Assembly (NCBI RefSeq): GCF_008085905.1
Contig: NZ_VSFF01000014.1
Span: forward strand, 1-64,000
DNA length: 64,000 nucleotides
From: Actinomadura syzygii
GTDB lineage: Bacteria > Actinomycetota > Actinomycetes > Streptosporangiales > Streptosporangiaceae
Reading direction: 5' to 3'
The notes beneath the pieces are model-generated. The model searched no databases, was not told the DNA's origin, and saw nothing but the letters and a program-made list of their open reading frames with translations. Both the position numbers and the translations under genes were made by a program. Position 1 is the first letter of the stretch; every line of letters begins with the position of its first letter. Positions 16,779 through 26,926 of this stretch are shown here, in pieces.

Positions 16779-17774
16779 ATGGCCGCACGCACCGTCACCA
16801 CCGCCTCAGTCACTTCATCCCTGCTGCTCGCCGCTGCGTTCAGCGCGGGATGCTCAGGCGGCGGGAACAACACCTCGTCCGCAGAACAGGGCGAACCCGC
16901 GGGCACACCCGCACTCAGCAGGGCGCAGGCCGAGCAGGTGCTCGCGTCCTACTCAGACCGCGCGAACCAGGCCGCGCGGCGCTTCAACGGAACGGCCCTC
17001 GGCACGATCGAGGCCGATCCGCAACTGTCCATGGACGTCGCGGCGCTGAAATTCCGCCGCGCCGCCAACCAACGCGCGCCGAAGGTGGAGTTCACGCCGA
17101 CGGCGTACTACATCCCGCGCCTGACCGGCTATCCGCACTGGTTCGCGTCCGCCGTGGTCAGCGGCAAGGGCAAGCAGACGCTCCAGTACGCGATGCTGTT
17201 CACGCAGGCCAGGGAGGGCGCGCCGTGGCTGCTGGCCGCGGCGCCCTACTCGGGGGAGGACGTCCTCAACCGGGTCGCGCTAGCCCCGGACGGCACGGCC
17301 ACGCCGGTCAAGCCGGGCGCGGAGGGCCTCGCCGTCCCGCCGGAGCGGCTGCCGCAGGCGCACGCCGCGCTGCTCACCGACGGCCCGCGGGCGTCCGGCG
17401 CGGCGCTCCTCGCCGACGGGGCGAAGACCAGCGAGACGTACAAGGCGCTCCAGCAGGGCGAGAAGACCCTGGCCGGACGCGGCGTCACGCTCTCGTCGCG
17501 GTTCTCGACCACCCCGTACGGGGTGTACGCGCTGCGCACGAAGGACCGTGGGGCTCTCGTCTGGTACGTCCTCAAACAGAACGAGGCGTACTCGTCGTCC
17601 AAGCCCGGCGCGCTCACCGTCGGCGGCGACCTCCTCGGTCTCGCCCCGGCCCGCGCCGCGACGACGCGGATGGACACGACCGTCCTCGTCCAGTATCTGG
17701 CGACCGTCCCGCCGAAGGGACGCGCCGCCGTCGCCGCCATGTACCGCAAGGCAGTCGCGGTACACGGCTCCTGA
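16779..17774 (+). CDS. Putative lipoprotein, paralogue of 14110-15201
   Basis: A 331-residue predicted lipoprotein. A signal peptide (LLLAAAFSAGC, lipobox SAGC) leads into a Gly/Ser linker. The mature domain shares YYIPRLTGYPHWFASAV and the TTPYGVYALRTKDRGALVWYV block with the protein on the other side of prfB. The start ATG 16779 follows a GGGGGG stretch. I cannot name a function. It ends at a strong hairpin. Confidence 0.7.
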   Translation: MAARTVTTASVTSSLLLAAAFSAGCSGGGNNTSSAEQGEPAGTPALSRAQAEQVLASYSDRANQAARRFNGTALGTIEADPQLSMDVAALKFRRAANQRAPKVEFTPTAYYIPRLTGYPHWFASAVVSGKGKQTLQYAMLFTQAREGAPWLLAAAPYSGEDVLNRVALAPDGTATPVKPGAEGLAVPPERLPQAHAALLTDGPRASGAALLADGAKTSETYKALQQGEKTLAGRGVTLSSRFSTTPYGVYALRTKDRGALVWYVLKQNEAYSSSKPGALTVGGDLLGLAPARAATTRMDTTVLVQYLATVPPKGRAAVAAMYRKAVAVHGS

Positions 17775-17777
17775 CCT

Positions 17778-17842
17778 CCACCGGGTGCCGGGCGGTCCCG
17801 CTCCTCCGACCGCTGCAGCGGGCCCGCCTCGGCACCCGGTGG
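17778..17842. terminator. Strong hairpin between lipoprotein and GDH genes
   Basis: Perfect 13-bp stem, CCACCGGGTGCCG (17778-17790) against CGGCACCCGGTGG (17830-17842), with a 39-base loop that can itself fold. It lies between convergent genes and can stop both. Confidence 0.75.
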
Positions 17843-17959
17843 TGTTTCGAGCCGGTCGACCGCAGCGCCACCGCACAACCGCACGGTCACGACGACCGCG
17901 ACGGTGGCGTGAGGATCGACCGGCTCGCAACGGGGGTTCCAGGGGGTCGCCCCCCTGGG

Positions 17960-20900
17960 TTAGTCAGCAGGTAGAGAGCTGGCGGTGACCAGGGTGCGGA
18001 TCGCGCCCAGGGCGACCGAGAGGGTCGCCAGGTCGAAGCTGTCGCTCTCCCAGATCTCGCTCAGCGTCTGCTGGGCGCGTTGGACGGCTGGCCTGTTCTT
18101 CTCCGCCCAGTGGACCATGCGCTCCTCCGGCTCGCCGCCGGGTTCGCTGGTGACGAGGACGTCCCTGGTCAGGGCCGCGTGGGCGGTGTACAGGTCGTCG
18201 CGGAGCGCGGAGCGGGCCATCGAGCGCCACTTGTCGTCGCGGGGCAGCGCGATGATCCGTTCGCGGAGCCGGGACAGTTGCAGCCGGTCCGCGAGGTCGA
18301 AGTAGACCTCCGCGACCTCCTCCACCGGGCGCGCCGTGTCGTGGGCGATGCCCACCAGGTCGAACGTGGAGAAGGCGGGGACGAACGTCGCGCACCGCTC
18401 GGCCAGCTCGTCCGGGACGCCGCGCTGCGCGAACCCGTCCCGGCGCTGCTCGAAGGCCGAGAGGTCCAGGCCGACGAGCAGCTTCGACAGGTGCGTGCTG
18501 AGCGTCGCGGCGCTGCCCGCGAAGAAGTCGGTCGTCTCGCGGATGTCGAACGGCGGGCGCCGGTTGTGCAGCAGCCAGCGGGCGCCGCGCTCGGTGAGCT
18601 TGCGCGCCTCCAGCAGCATCGCGATCTGCGTCGACTCGTCCACCTGGTCGGAGAGGCCCTCGACCGACCGCCAGAACTTCGGCATCTCGAACACGTCGCG
18701 GGCGACGAGGTAGGCGCGGGCGATGTCGGACGACGACGCGCCCGTCTCCTCGTTCATCCGGAACACGAACGTGGAGCCGCTGGCGTTGATCAGGTCGTTC
18801 ACCACGGCGGTGGTGATGATCTCGCGGCGCAGCGGGTGCCGGTCCATGTAGGGCCGGAACCGTTCGCGCAGCGGGGTCGGGAAGTAGTCGACCAGCCACG
18901 ACTCCAGGTACGGGTCGTCGGCCAGGTCGGACGCGACCAGGTCGTGGTCGAGGGCGAGCTTGGCGTAGGCCAGCAGGACGGAGAACTCCGGGCTGGTGAG
19001 CCCGAGCCCGGACTGCCGCCGCTCGGCCAGGGCCTTGTCGTCCGGCAGGAACTCCAGGCGCCGCTGGAGGCGGCCGTCCCGTTCGAGTTTCCGCAGGTAG
19101 CGGGCGTGGATGTGGAGCATCGCGGGGGCCTGCGCGCGGGCCGCGGCGAGCACGACGTTCTGCGCGTAGTTGTCGCGCAGGACGAGCCGTCCGACCTCGT
19201 CGGTCATCTCGTAGAGCAGGCCGTCGCGCTGCTCGCCGGTCAGCTCGGCGTCCCGCACCGCCTGGTCGAGCAGGATCTTGATGTTGACCTCGTGGTCGGA
19301 GGTGTCGACGCCCGCCGAGTTGTCGATGAAGTCGGTGTTGATCAGTCCGCCGCCGCGGGCGAACTCGATCCGGCCGAGCTGGGTGACGCCGAGGTTGCCG
19401 CCCTCCCCGACCACCTTGCAGCGCAGCTCGCCGCCGTCCACCCGGACGGGGTCGTTGGCCTTGTCGCCGACGTCGGCGTTGTTCTCCGTGGACGACTTGA
19501 CGTAGGTGCCGATGCCGCCGTTCCAGAGCAGGTCGACGGGCGCCATGAGGACGGCCCTGATCAGCTCGAACGGGGCGAGCGCCTTGACGCTGTCGGCGAT
19601 GCCGAGCGCGGCGCGCGTCTGCGGGGTCAGCGCGATCGACTTGGCGGTGCGCGGGAACACGCCGCCGCCCTTGGAGATCAGCGCCGTGTCGTAGTCGCCC
19701 CAACTGCTGCGCGGCAGCTCGAACAGGCGGCGGCGCTCGGCGAACGAGGCCGCCGGGTCGGGGTCGGGGTCGATGAAGATGTGCCGGTGGTCGAACGCCG
19801 CGACGAGGCGCGTGTGCTCGGACAGCAACATCCCGTTGCCGAACACGTCGCCGGACATGTCGCCGATGCCGACGGCGGTGAACTCCTCGCTCTGGACGTC
19901 CGTGCCGAGCGCGCGGAAGTGGTACTTCACCGACTCCCAGGCGCCGCGGGCGGTGATGCCCATGCCCTTGTGGTCGTAGCCGACCGACCCGCCCGAGGCG
20001 AAGGCGTCGCCGAGCCAGAAGCCGTACTCGGCGGCGACCCCGTTCGCGATGTCGGAGAACGTGGCGGTGCCCTTGTCGGCGGCGACCACCAGGTAGGTGT
20101 CGTCGCCGTCGTGCCGGACGACGTTCGGCGGCGGGACGACCTTCGCGTCCACCAGGTTGTCGGTGAGGTCGAGCAGGCCGGAGATGAAGTCCTTGTAGCA
20201 GGCGATCCCGGCCTGCCACCAGGCGTCGCGGTCGACGGACGGGTCGGGCAGCTGCTTGCCGACGAACCCGCCCTTCGCCCCCGCCGGGACGATCACGGTG
20301 TTCTTCACCGCCTGCGCCTTGACCAGCCCGAGGATCTCGGTGCGGAAGTCCTCGCGGCGGTCGGACCAGCGCAGCCCGCCGCGCGCGACCGACCCGAACC
20401 GCAGGTGCACGCCCTCGACCTTCGGCGAGTAGACGAACACCTCGTACTTCGGGCGCGGCTCGGGCAGGTCGGGGATGCCCTGCGGGTCGAACTTCATCGC
20501 CAGGTACGGCTTGCCCTGGTAGTGGTTCGTGCGCAGCGTCGCCTGGACGAGTGCCAGGTAGGCGCGCAGGATGCGGTCCTCGTCGAGGCTCGCGACCTCG
20601 TCCAGCTTGCCCTGGAGCTCCTCGGTGATCCCGGCGCTGCGCTCCTCCTCGCCGCCCTGCAACGACGGGTCGAGGCGGCTCTCCCACAGCCGGACGATCA
20701 GCCGTGTGATGGACGAGTTCCGCAGCAGCACCTGCTCGATGTACCGCTTGGAGAACGTCGTCCCGGCCTGGCGCAGGTACAGGGCGTAGGAGCGCAGGAT
20801 CATCGCCTGCCACCAGTTCAGCCCGACGTGCAGGACGAGCGCGTTGAACCCGTCGTTCTCGATCTCGCCGCGCCACAGCCGGGTGAACGCCTCCTGGAAG

Positions 20901-22816
20901 AGCCCCTTGACGGACTCCTCCGCGACGTCGGCGGGCGGCTGGTACCGCAGCCCGAGGTCGTAGATCCAGTAGCGCCGCCCCTCGGCGGAGTTGATCTCGT
21001 AGGGCCGCTCGTCGATCACCTCGACGCCCATGTTCTGCAGCAGCGGCAGGACCCGGGACAGCGAGATCGGCTCGCCCAGCCGGTAGATCTTCAGCCGCCG
21101 CTCGCCGGGCTCGGCGCCGTCCGGCTCGTACAGGTCGATCGACGTGTCGGCGTCGCCGGACAGGTCGTCCAGGCGGCGCAGGTCGGCGACGGCGGTGGGG
21201 GCGCGGAAGTCGGCCTTGTAGCCCTCGGGGAACGCCTCGCCGAAGCGGCGGGACAGCGCCCCGGAACGTTCCTCGCCGCACTGGTCCAGGATCGCGTCGC
21301 CGAGATCGTCCTCCCAGGAGCGGATGGCGGCGGCGAGCCGCTCCTCCAGGTTGGACACGTCGACGTCGGGCAGCGGACGGCCGCGCTCGCCCCGCACCAC
21401 GACGTGCAGCCGGGCGAGGTTCGACTCGGTGACGTTCGCGCTGTAGTCGACGCTGACGCCCTCGAACGCCTCCTTCAGCAGCGCCTGGACGCGCAGCCGG
21501 ATCTTCGTGGTGTAGCGGTCGCGCGGCAGGTAGACCATGCAGGACATGTAGCGGCCGTACATGTCCTTGCGGAGGAACAGCTTGAGCTGGCGGCGCTCGC
21601 GCAGCCGCAGCACGCCGAGCGCGATGGGGAGCAGGTCGTCCACCGACATCTGGAACAGCTCGTCGCGCGGGTAGCCCTCCAGCGTCTCGACGAGGTCCTG
21701 CCCGTCGTAGCTGTCGGCGGGGAACCCGGCCTGCTCGAGCACCTCCTCGAGCTTGCGCTTGAGAACGGGCACGTGGGCGATCGACTCGCTGTAGGCGACG
21801 TGGGTGAACAGGCCGAGGAAGCGGCGCTCGCCGATGACCGCGCCGGACCCGTCGAACTTCTTCACCCCGATGTAGTCGAGGTAGAGCGGCCGGTGGACGG
21901 TGGAGCGCGAGTTCGCCTTGGTGATGACGAGCAGGCGCTTCTCCGTCGCCTTCTCGCGCACCTCGGGCGGCAGCGCCGCGAAGCTGTCGGACTCGCGCTT
22001 GTCGCTGCGCAGGATGCCGAGGCCGGTGCCCGGCTCGGGGCGCAGGGCGAGCCCGTTGTGCCCGTCCGCGTCCTCGCCCTCGGTGAGGGTGTAGTCGCGG
22101 TAGCCGAGGAAGGTGAAGTGGCCGTTCGCGAGCCAGTCGAGCAGCTCGACGCCCTCGGCGAGCTCCTTGTCCGGCAGCGGCGGCGCGGCCGCCTTGATGG
22201 CGGCGGCGATCTCGCCGGCGCGGGCGCGCATCTTCGGCTCGTCCTCGACGGCGACGCGGACGTCCTGGAGGACGCGCAGCAGGTCCTTCTCCAGCCGGTC
22301 GAGGGCGGCCGGGTCGCTCGTCCGGTCGACCTCGATGTGCATCCACGACTCGTCGATGTCGTCGTCGCTGTCGAGCTTGCCGCGGAAGGCCCGCAGGTGG
22401 CCCGCGACGTCGCGGTCGACGCCGAGTAGCGGGTGGACGATCAGGTGCGTGGCGAGCTGGTGCCGGGACAGCTCCATCGTGACCGAGTCGACGAGGAACG
22501 GCATGTCGTCGGTGACGACCTGGACGACGGTGTGGCCCGGGTCCCAGCCGTCCTCATCCGCCGTCGGGGTGAAGACGCGCACCTTCGCGCGTCCCTGCGG
22601 GCGCTCCTCGCCCAGCGCGCGGTGCGCGAGCGCCGGGCCGCAGACGTCGGCCGGGTCGCGGGACAGCAGGTCCTCGCGGTCGACGTGGCGGTAGTAGAGG
22701 CGGAGGTAGGCGACGGCCTCCTCCAGGTCCTCGCCGCGCGCCCCCGGATTCGGAGCGCATGTTTCCGCGGCCCGCCTGAGCAGGTCGTCCTTCGCTTGAT
22801 CGAGCATGCCGCCCAT
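17960..22816 (-). CDS. gdh: NAD-dependent glutamate dehydrogenase, large (GDH2) type
   Basis: A 1618-residue enzyme that oxidatively deaminates glutamate to 2-oxoglutarate and ammonium with NAD. The N-terminal half (about 1-700) is the long regulatory region with ACT-like modules. The catalytic part includes RFGSVARGGLRWSDRREDF, VKAQAVKNTVIVPAGAKGGF and GGSVGYDHKGMGITARGAW. It ends with a long C-terminal helical domain (about 1100-1618). Length fits the 180-kDa class. The ATG at 22816 follows GGGGAG by 9 bp. Together with the P5C dehydrogenase 5 kb away it could complete proline-to-2-oxoglutarate catabolism, although the two are not in one operon. Confidence 0.95.
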   Translation of the reverse strand: MGGMLDQAKDDLLRRAAETCAPNPGARGEDLEEAVAYLRLYYRHVDREDLLSRDPADVCGPALAHRALGEERPQGRAKVRVFTPTADEDGWDPGHTVVQVVTDDMPFLVDSVTMELSRHQLATHLIVHPLLGVDRDVAGHLRAFRGKLDSDDDIDESWMHIEVDRTSDPAALDRLEKDLLRVLQDVRVAVEDEPKMRARAGEIAAAIKAAAPPLPDKELAEGVELLDWLANGHFTFLGYRDYTLTEGEDADGHNGLALRPEPGTGLGILRSDKRESDSFAALPPEVREKATEKRLLVITKANSRSTVHRPLYLDYIGVKKFDGSGAVIGERRFLGLFTHVAYSESIAHVPVLKRKLEEVLEQAGFPADSYDGQDLVETLEGYPRDELFQMSVDDLLPIALGVLRLRERRQLKLFLRKDMYGRYMSCMVYLPRDRYTTKIRLRVQALLKEAFEGVSVDYSANVTESNLARLHVVVRGERGRPLPDVDVSNLEERLAAAIRSWEDDLGDAILDQCGEERSGALSRRFGEAFPEGYKADFRAPTAVADLRRLDDLSGDADTSIDLYEPDGAEPGERRLKIYRLGEPISLSRVLPLLQNMGVEVIDERPYEINSAEGRRYWIYDLGLRYQPPADVAEESVKGLFQEAFTRLWRGEIENDGFNALVLHVGLNWWQAMILRSYALYLRQAGTTFSKRYIEQVLLRNSSITRLIVRLWESRLDPSLQGGEEERSAGITEELQGKLDEVASLDEDRILRAYLALVQATLRTNHYQGKPYLAMKFDPQGIPDLPEPRPKYEVFVYSPKVEGVHLRFGSVARGGLRWSDRREDFRTEILGLVKAQAVKNTVIVPAGAKGGFVGKQLPDPSVDRDAWWQAGIACYKDFISGLLDLTDNLVDAKVVPPPNVVRHDGDDTYLVVAADKGTATFSDIANGVAAEYGFWLGDAFASGGSVGYDHKGMGITARGAWESVKYHFRALGTDVQSEEFTAVGIGDMSGDVFGNGMLLSEHTRLVAAFDHRHIFIDPDPDPAASFAERRRLFELPRSSWGDYDTALISKGGGVFPRTAKSIALTPQTRAALGIADSVKALAPFELIRAVLMAPVDLLWNGGIGTYVKSSTENNADVGDKANDPVRVDGGELRCKVVGEGGNLGVTQLGRIEFARGGGLINTDFIDNSAGVDTSDHEVNIKILLDQAVRDAELTGEQRDGLLYEMTDEVGRLVLRDNYAQNVVLAAARAQAPAMLHIHARYLRKLERDGRLQRRLEFLPDDKALAERRQSGLGLTSPEFSVLLAYAKLALDHDLVASDLADDPYLESWLVDYFPTPLRERFRPYMDRHPLRREIITTAVVNDLINASGSTFVFRMNEETGASSSDIARAYLVARDVFEMPKFWRSVEGLSDQVDESTQIAMLLEARKLTERGARWLLHNRRPPFDIRETTDFFAGSAATLSTHLSKLLVGLDLSAFEQRRDGFAQRGVPDELAERCATFVPAFSTFDLVGIAHDTARPVEEVAEVYFDLADRLQLSRLRERIIALPRDDKWRSMARSALRDDLYTAHAALTRDVLVTSEPGGEPEERMVHWAEKNRPAVQRAQQTLSEIWESDSFDLATLSVALGAIRTLVTASSLPAD

Positions 22817-23032
22817 CAATAACAACTCCCCTAGAGAACCTTCGCCACTCCGTTGTGGCGACGCTCACTGCACGAGCGTAGCTACGAAACACCGCAAAGC
22901 CGACCTGCCCGGCCGGGACGGCGACGTGGCCTGCCCCACCCTGCCCGTCCCAGCCTGCCAGGCCGTCGCGGACGTCCGTCGACGATCGGCGAACTCGTCC
23001 CAGGGGTTGGGACGGCTCTTGCGAAGGCCCTG

Positions 23033-24649
23033 CTAGGGGGCGGGATTGGCCGACGGGTCGGGCGGCCCGGACGGGTCGCCGGGACCGCTGGAGGGGTCGG
23101 TCGGCCCGTGCGAGTCGGTCGGCGTCGGCTTCGTCGGCTTGGTGGCGGACGGCGTCGGGCTGGTCGGCGTCGGGCTGTCGGACGGCGACTCCGACGACTG
23201 CGTCGGCTGGTAGGTCGGCGCGGTCTGGGTGTGCGCGGGCTTCCGGCTCGCCGGCAGCTCCATGCTCGGGACGGAGCCGGACGAGGTGGGCGGCGCGCTC
23301 GGGTCGGCGACCTTCTGCCCCGCCTTGCCGTTGTCGCCGGAGCTGAGCGCGAGGACGGACGACACCACCACGATCGCCACGAACAGCGCGGCGGCCCCGG
23401 CGAGCAGGGCCGAGCGGCCGGACCCGGCGAGCACGCCGCGCAGGCCGCGGCCGCGCCCGGCGCCGTCGCCCGGCTCGACCGGGTCGAGGTCGCTGGGCAG
23501 CGTGTTCCCGGCGGCCCATTCGGCCGGGGTCTGGTGGAGACCGCCGTGCAGGTCGCCGTGGAGATCGTCGTGCAGATCGTCGTCCGGGTCGTCGTCGGAC
23601 CGTCCGAACGCGCCGTGGAACGCCACCGCGGCCGGGGACGCCTCCGGGTCGTTGAAGATCGGCTCGTCGTCGTAGGCGGCGTCGTCGTCGAAGACGGGGT
23701 CGTCGCCGAACACCGGGTCGGGGTCGAAGACGTCGCCGGTGACGGCCTCCGCGGCGCGGACCGAGCCCGCCGCGAGCATCGCGTTCTCGTCGGTGTCGTC
23801 GGCGGGGCGGGCGTCCCGCCGCCGCGGCCCGTGCAGCGAGGCGTCGTCGTGGCCGAGCAGCCGCATCAGCACCTGCCGGGCGCCGGGCCGGTCGGCCGGG
23901 TCCTTCTCCAGGCAGTCGAGCACCAGCTCGCGCAGCGCGCCGCCGAGGTCGCCGAGGTCGGGCTCCTCGTTCAGGATGCGGTTGATCACGGCGGGGATGG
24001 TGTCCTGGCCGAACGGGGGCTCGCCGGTGGCGGCGAACACCAGGGTCGCGGCCCAGCAGAACACGTCGGCGGGCGTCCCGACCTCGTCGCCGCCGATCTG
24101 CTCGGGCGCCATGTAGGACGGCGTGCCGATCACCCGGCTGGTGAGCGTCGTCCCGGCGCTGAGCGCGCGGGCGACGCCGAAGTCGATGACGCGCGGGCCG
24201 TCCGGGCCGATCAGCACGTTGTGCGGCTTGAAGTCGCGGTGGACGATCTTCGCCTGGTGGATCGCGGCGAGCGCGGTCGCGGTGCCGACGGCGAGCCGGT
24301 CGAGGGCGGCGCCGTCCAGCGGGCCGTGCGCCATGACCTGCTGGTTCAGCGACGGCCCGCGCACGTACTCGCTGACGATGTAGGGCCGCTCGCCGTCCGC
24401 GTCGGCGTCGATCACCTGGGCCGTGCAGAACGGCGCGACCCGCTTGGCGACCTCCAGCTCGCGCAGGAACCTCGCCCTGGCCTTGTCGTCGGACGTCAGC
24501 TCGGCGTGCAGGAGCTTGATCGCGACCTGCCTGCCGTCGTCGTCCGCGCCGAGGAAGACGGTGCCCTGACCGCCCTCGCCCACCCGGCCGATCAGGGCGT
24601 ACGACCCCAGCCGGTCCGGGTCCCCGGACCGCAGCGCCCCAACCTCCAT
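23033..24649 (-). CDS. Membrane Ser/Thr protein kinase, PknB-like
   Basis: A 538-residue Hanks-type kinase. The kinase domain (about 14-285) has the Gly-rich loop GRVGEGGQGTV, Lys45, the catalytic loop HRDFKPHNV (Asp139, Asn144), DFG (Asp156) and APE, so it should be active. A long acidic linker with repeated His/Asp units (DDLHDDLHGDLHGGLH) follows. One membrane helix (about 405-428, LLAGAAALFVAIVVVSSVLAL) comes next, and then an outside tail rich in Pro, Ser and Thr with no PASTA repeats. What it senses is unknown. The start ATG 24649 has no strong ribosome binding site. It stands alone between GDH and acetoacetyl-CoA synthetase. Confidence 0.93.
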   Translation of the reverse strand: MEVGALRSGDPDRLGSYALIGRVGEGGQGTVFLGADDDGRQVAIKLLHAELTSDDKARARFLRELEVAKRVAPFCTAQVIDADADGERPYIVSEYVRGPSLNQQVMAHGPLDGAALDRLAVGTATALAAIHQAKIVHRDFKPHNVLIGPDGPRVIDFGVARALSAGTTLTSRVIGTPSYMAPEQIGGDEVGTPADVFCWAATLVFAATGEPPFGQDTIPAVINRILNEEPDLGDLGGALRELVLDCLEKDPADRPGARQVLMRLLGHDDASLHGPRRRDARPADDTDENAMLAAGSVRAAEAVTGDVFDPDPVFGDDPVFDDDAAYDDEPIFNDPEASPAAVAFHGAFGRSDDDPDDDLHDDLHGDLHGGLHQTPAEWAAGNTLPSDLDPVEPGDGAGRGRGLRGVLAGSGRSALLAGAAALFVAIVVVSSVLALSSGDNGKAGQKVADPSAPPTSSGSVPSMELPASRKPAHTQTAPTYQPTQSSESPSDSPTPTSPTPSATKPTKPTPTDSHGPTDPSSGPGDPSGPPDPSANPAP

Positions 24650-24842
24650 GCGTGGAACCGTCCCTCTCTCGATCGACGGGCCGCCTGATGCCCCCTGCGG
24701 CCCGGATCACCCCTCTGACAGTGAGACGCCTGAGGCCCGCGTGAAGTTCACCCGGTCATGCGACCTTACGGTGTGTTCTGCGGCACCACGTCCCGTCGGC
24801 CACGTATGGCCGGACGACAACCTTAATGCGGACAGAATCCGG

Positions 24843-26798
24843 CTAGGGGGTGAAGTGTTGGAGGACTTCCGGGTTGGCCATGGAGTCGCGGTTGGCCGCC
24901 TCGTCCACCGGGGTGCCCTGGAGGATCTTGCGGACGGGGACCTCCAGCTTCTTGCCCGACAGCGTGCGCGGGATGCCGGGGACGGCGTGGATCTCGTCCG
25001 GGACGTGCCGCGGCGACAGCGCCGTCCGCAGCTCGCGCCTGAGCCGTCCGAGCAGGTCGTCGCCCAGTGACGCGCCCTCCGCGAGCTGGACGTACAGCAG
25101 CAGCCTGCCCTCCCGGCCGAGCCGTCCGGTGTCGATCACGAGGCTGTCGGCGATCTCGTCGAACGCCTCGACGACGCGGTAGAAGTCGGACGTCCCCATC
25201 CGGACGCCGCCCCTGTTCAGGGTGGAGTCTGACCGTCCGTAGATGACGCAGCCGCCGTCCGGGAGGATCTTCAGCCAGTCGCCGTGCCGCCAGGTGTCCT
25301 GGAACATGTCGAAGTAGGACTCGCGGTAGCGCTCGCCGTTCTCGTCGTTCCAGAAGAACACCGGCATGGACGGCATGGGCTCGGTGATGACGAGTTCGCC
25401 GACCTCGTCCACGACGGGCTTGCCGTCGTCGCCGAACGCCTCCACCTTCGCGCCGAGCCCCCGGCACTGGATGACGCCCGCGCGCAGCGGCAGCAGCGGC
25501 GACGGCCCGACGAACCCGGTGCACAGGTCGGTGCCGCCGGAGAACGAGCCGAGCAGCAGGTCGCTGCCGACCGCGTCGTACACCCACGCGAACCCTTCGG
25601 GCGGGAGCGGTGAACCGGTCGAGCCGATGCCGCGCAGCCCGGACAGGTCGTGTTCCTCGCCCGGACGCTGTCCGTCCTTGGCGGACGCCGTGATGTACGG
25701 CGCGCCGACACCCATATAGGTGACGCCGCTCTCGGCGGCGAGCTTCCACAGCTCGACGGGGGCGCCGTCGTACATGACGACGGTCGCACCCACCAGAAGA
25801 CCGCCCATGAGGTAGTTCCACATCATCCAGCCGGTCGTGGTGAACCAGAAGAAGACGTCCTCTGGCCCGAGGTCCTGGTGGAAGGACAGCGCCTTGAGGT
25901 GCTCCAGGACGACCCCGCCGTGCCCATGCACGAGCGGCTTCGGCAGGCCCGTCGTCCCGGACGAGTAGACGACCCACAGGGGGTGGTCGAACGGGACGGC
26001 CTCGAACTCCAGGGTGTCGTGCCCAGGGCGGGGCAGATCGCCGTAGTGCATGCCGACGCGCAGACCGTCCGGCGTGGCGGCCGGGTCGAGGTAGGGGATC
26101 AGGACGGTGGCGGCGAGGGTCGGCAGCGCGGCCTCGATCTCGGCGACGACGCCGCTGCGGTCGAACCGCTTGCCGTTGTAGGCGTAGCCGTCCACGGCGA
26201 TGAGCACCTTGGGCTCGATCTGCGCGAACCGGTCGATCACCGAGGAGGAGCCGAAGTCCGGGGAGCACGACGACCAGATCGCGCCGAGCGACGCGGTGGC
26301 CAGGAAGCAGATCAGCGCCTCGGGGATGTTCGGGACGTAGGCGGCGACCCGGTCGCCCTTGCCGACGCCCACCTCGACCAGGCCCGCGCGGACCTCCGCC
26401 ACGTGCAGCGCCAGTTCCCGGTGCGAGATGACGCGGTGCCCGCCCGCCTCGGAGCGGAAGACCACGGCCGTCTCGTCCGGGGCCTCCTCGGCCCGGCGCA
26501 GCGCGTTCGCCGCGTAGTTGAGCGTCGCGCCGGGGAACCATTTCAGGCCGTCGATCGGCATGGGGCCGCCCGTCCGGACGGGACCGTCGCCGCGCTCGCC
26601 GACGACCTGGAAGTACGACCAGATCGCGTCCCAGAAGGCGTCGACCTCGGTGACCGACCAGCGCCACAGGTCGTCGTAGGACTCCGTGAGGACGCCCCGG
26701 TCCCACAGCCAGTGGACGAAGTGGGTCACCCGCGCGTTCGCGACGACCTCTTCCGACGGCTCCCACAGCGTCGAGCCTTCGGTCACCTCACGGGACAT
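24843..26798 (-). CDS. aacS: Acetoacetyl-CoA synthetase
   Basis: A 651-residue member of the acyl-CoA synthetase superfamily that activates acetoacetate with ATP and CoA. The acetoacetyl-specific N-terminal segment (FHWLWDR-like HFVHWLWDRG, DGLKWFPGATLNYAANAL) distinguishes it from acetyl-CoA synthetase. The AMP-binding signature is VVYSSGTTGLPKPLVHGHGG, then FFWFTTTGWMMWN, and the C-terminal catalytic Lys lies in RTLSGKKLEVPVRK. ATG 26798 is preceded by GGGAGGGAG. It may allow growth on ketone bodies or recycling of acetoacetate from Leu catabolism. No partner thiolase is nearby. Confidence 0.95.
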   Translation of the reverse strand: MSREVTEGSTLWEPSEEVVANARVTHFVHWLWDRGVLTESYDDLWRWSVTEVDAFWDAIWSYFQVVGERGDGPVRTGGPMPIDGLKWFPGATLNYAANALRRAEEAPDETAVVFRSEAGGHRVISHRELALHVAEVRAGLVEVGVGKGDRVAAYVPNIPEALICFLATASLGAIWSSCSPDFGSSSVIDRFAQIEPKVLIAVDGYAYNGKRFDRSGVVAEIEAALPTLAATVLIPYLDPAATPDGLRVGMHYGDLPRPGHDTLEFEAVPFDHPLWVVYSSGTTGLPKPLVHGHGGVVLEHLKALSFHQDLGPEDVFFWFTTTGWMMWNYLMGGLLVGATVVMYDGAPVELWKLAAESGVTYMGVGAPYITASAKDGQRPGEEHDLSGLRGIGSTGSPLPPEGFAWVYDAVGSDLLLGSFSGGTDLCTGFVGPSPLLPLRAGVIQCRGLGAKVEAFGDDGKPVVDEVGELVITEPMPSMPVFFWNDENGERYRESYFDMFQDTWRHGDWLKILPDGGCVIYGRSDSTLNRGGVRMGTSDFYRVVEAFDEIADSLVIDTGRLGREGRLLLYVQLAEGASLGDDLLGRLRRELRTALSPRHVPDEIHAVPGIPRTLSGKKLEVPVRKILQGTPVDEAANRDSMANPEVLQHFTP

Positions 26799-26926
26799 CT
26801 CGCTCCCTCCCCGCCGCGCGGCGCCGCGCGGCCATCCCAATATCGGGCCGGTCCCGCATCCCACGCAACCTACCGCCGCCCACTCGACGCCCAGCTCACA
26901 GGCCCCACCGCTGAGTCGGTCGCGGG

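Noticed and set aside
18080..22429. A 1449-codon open frame antisense to the glutamate dehydrogenase gene
   Set aside because: High GC leaves the complementary frame free of stops; the product is a low-complexity shadow, while the minus-strand frame is a clear enzyme.
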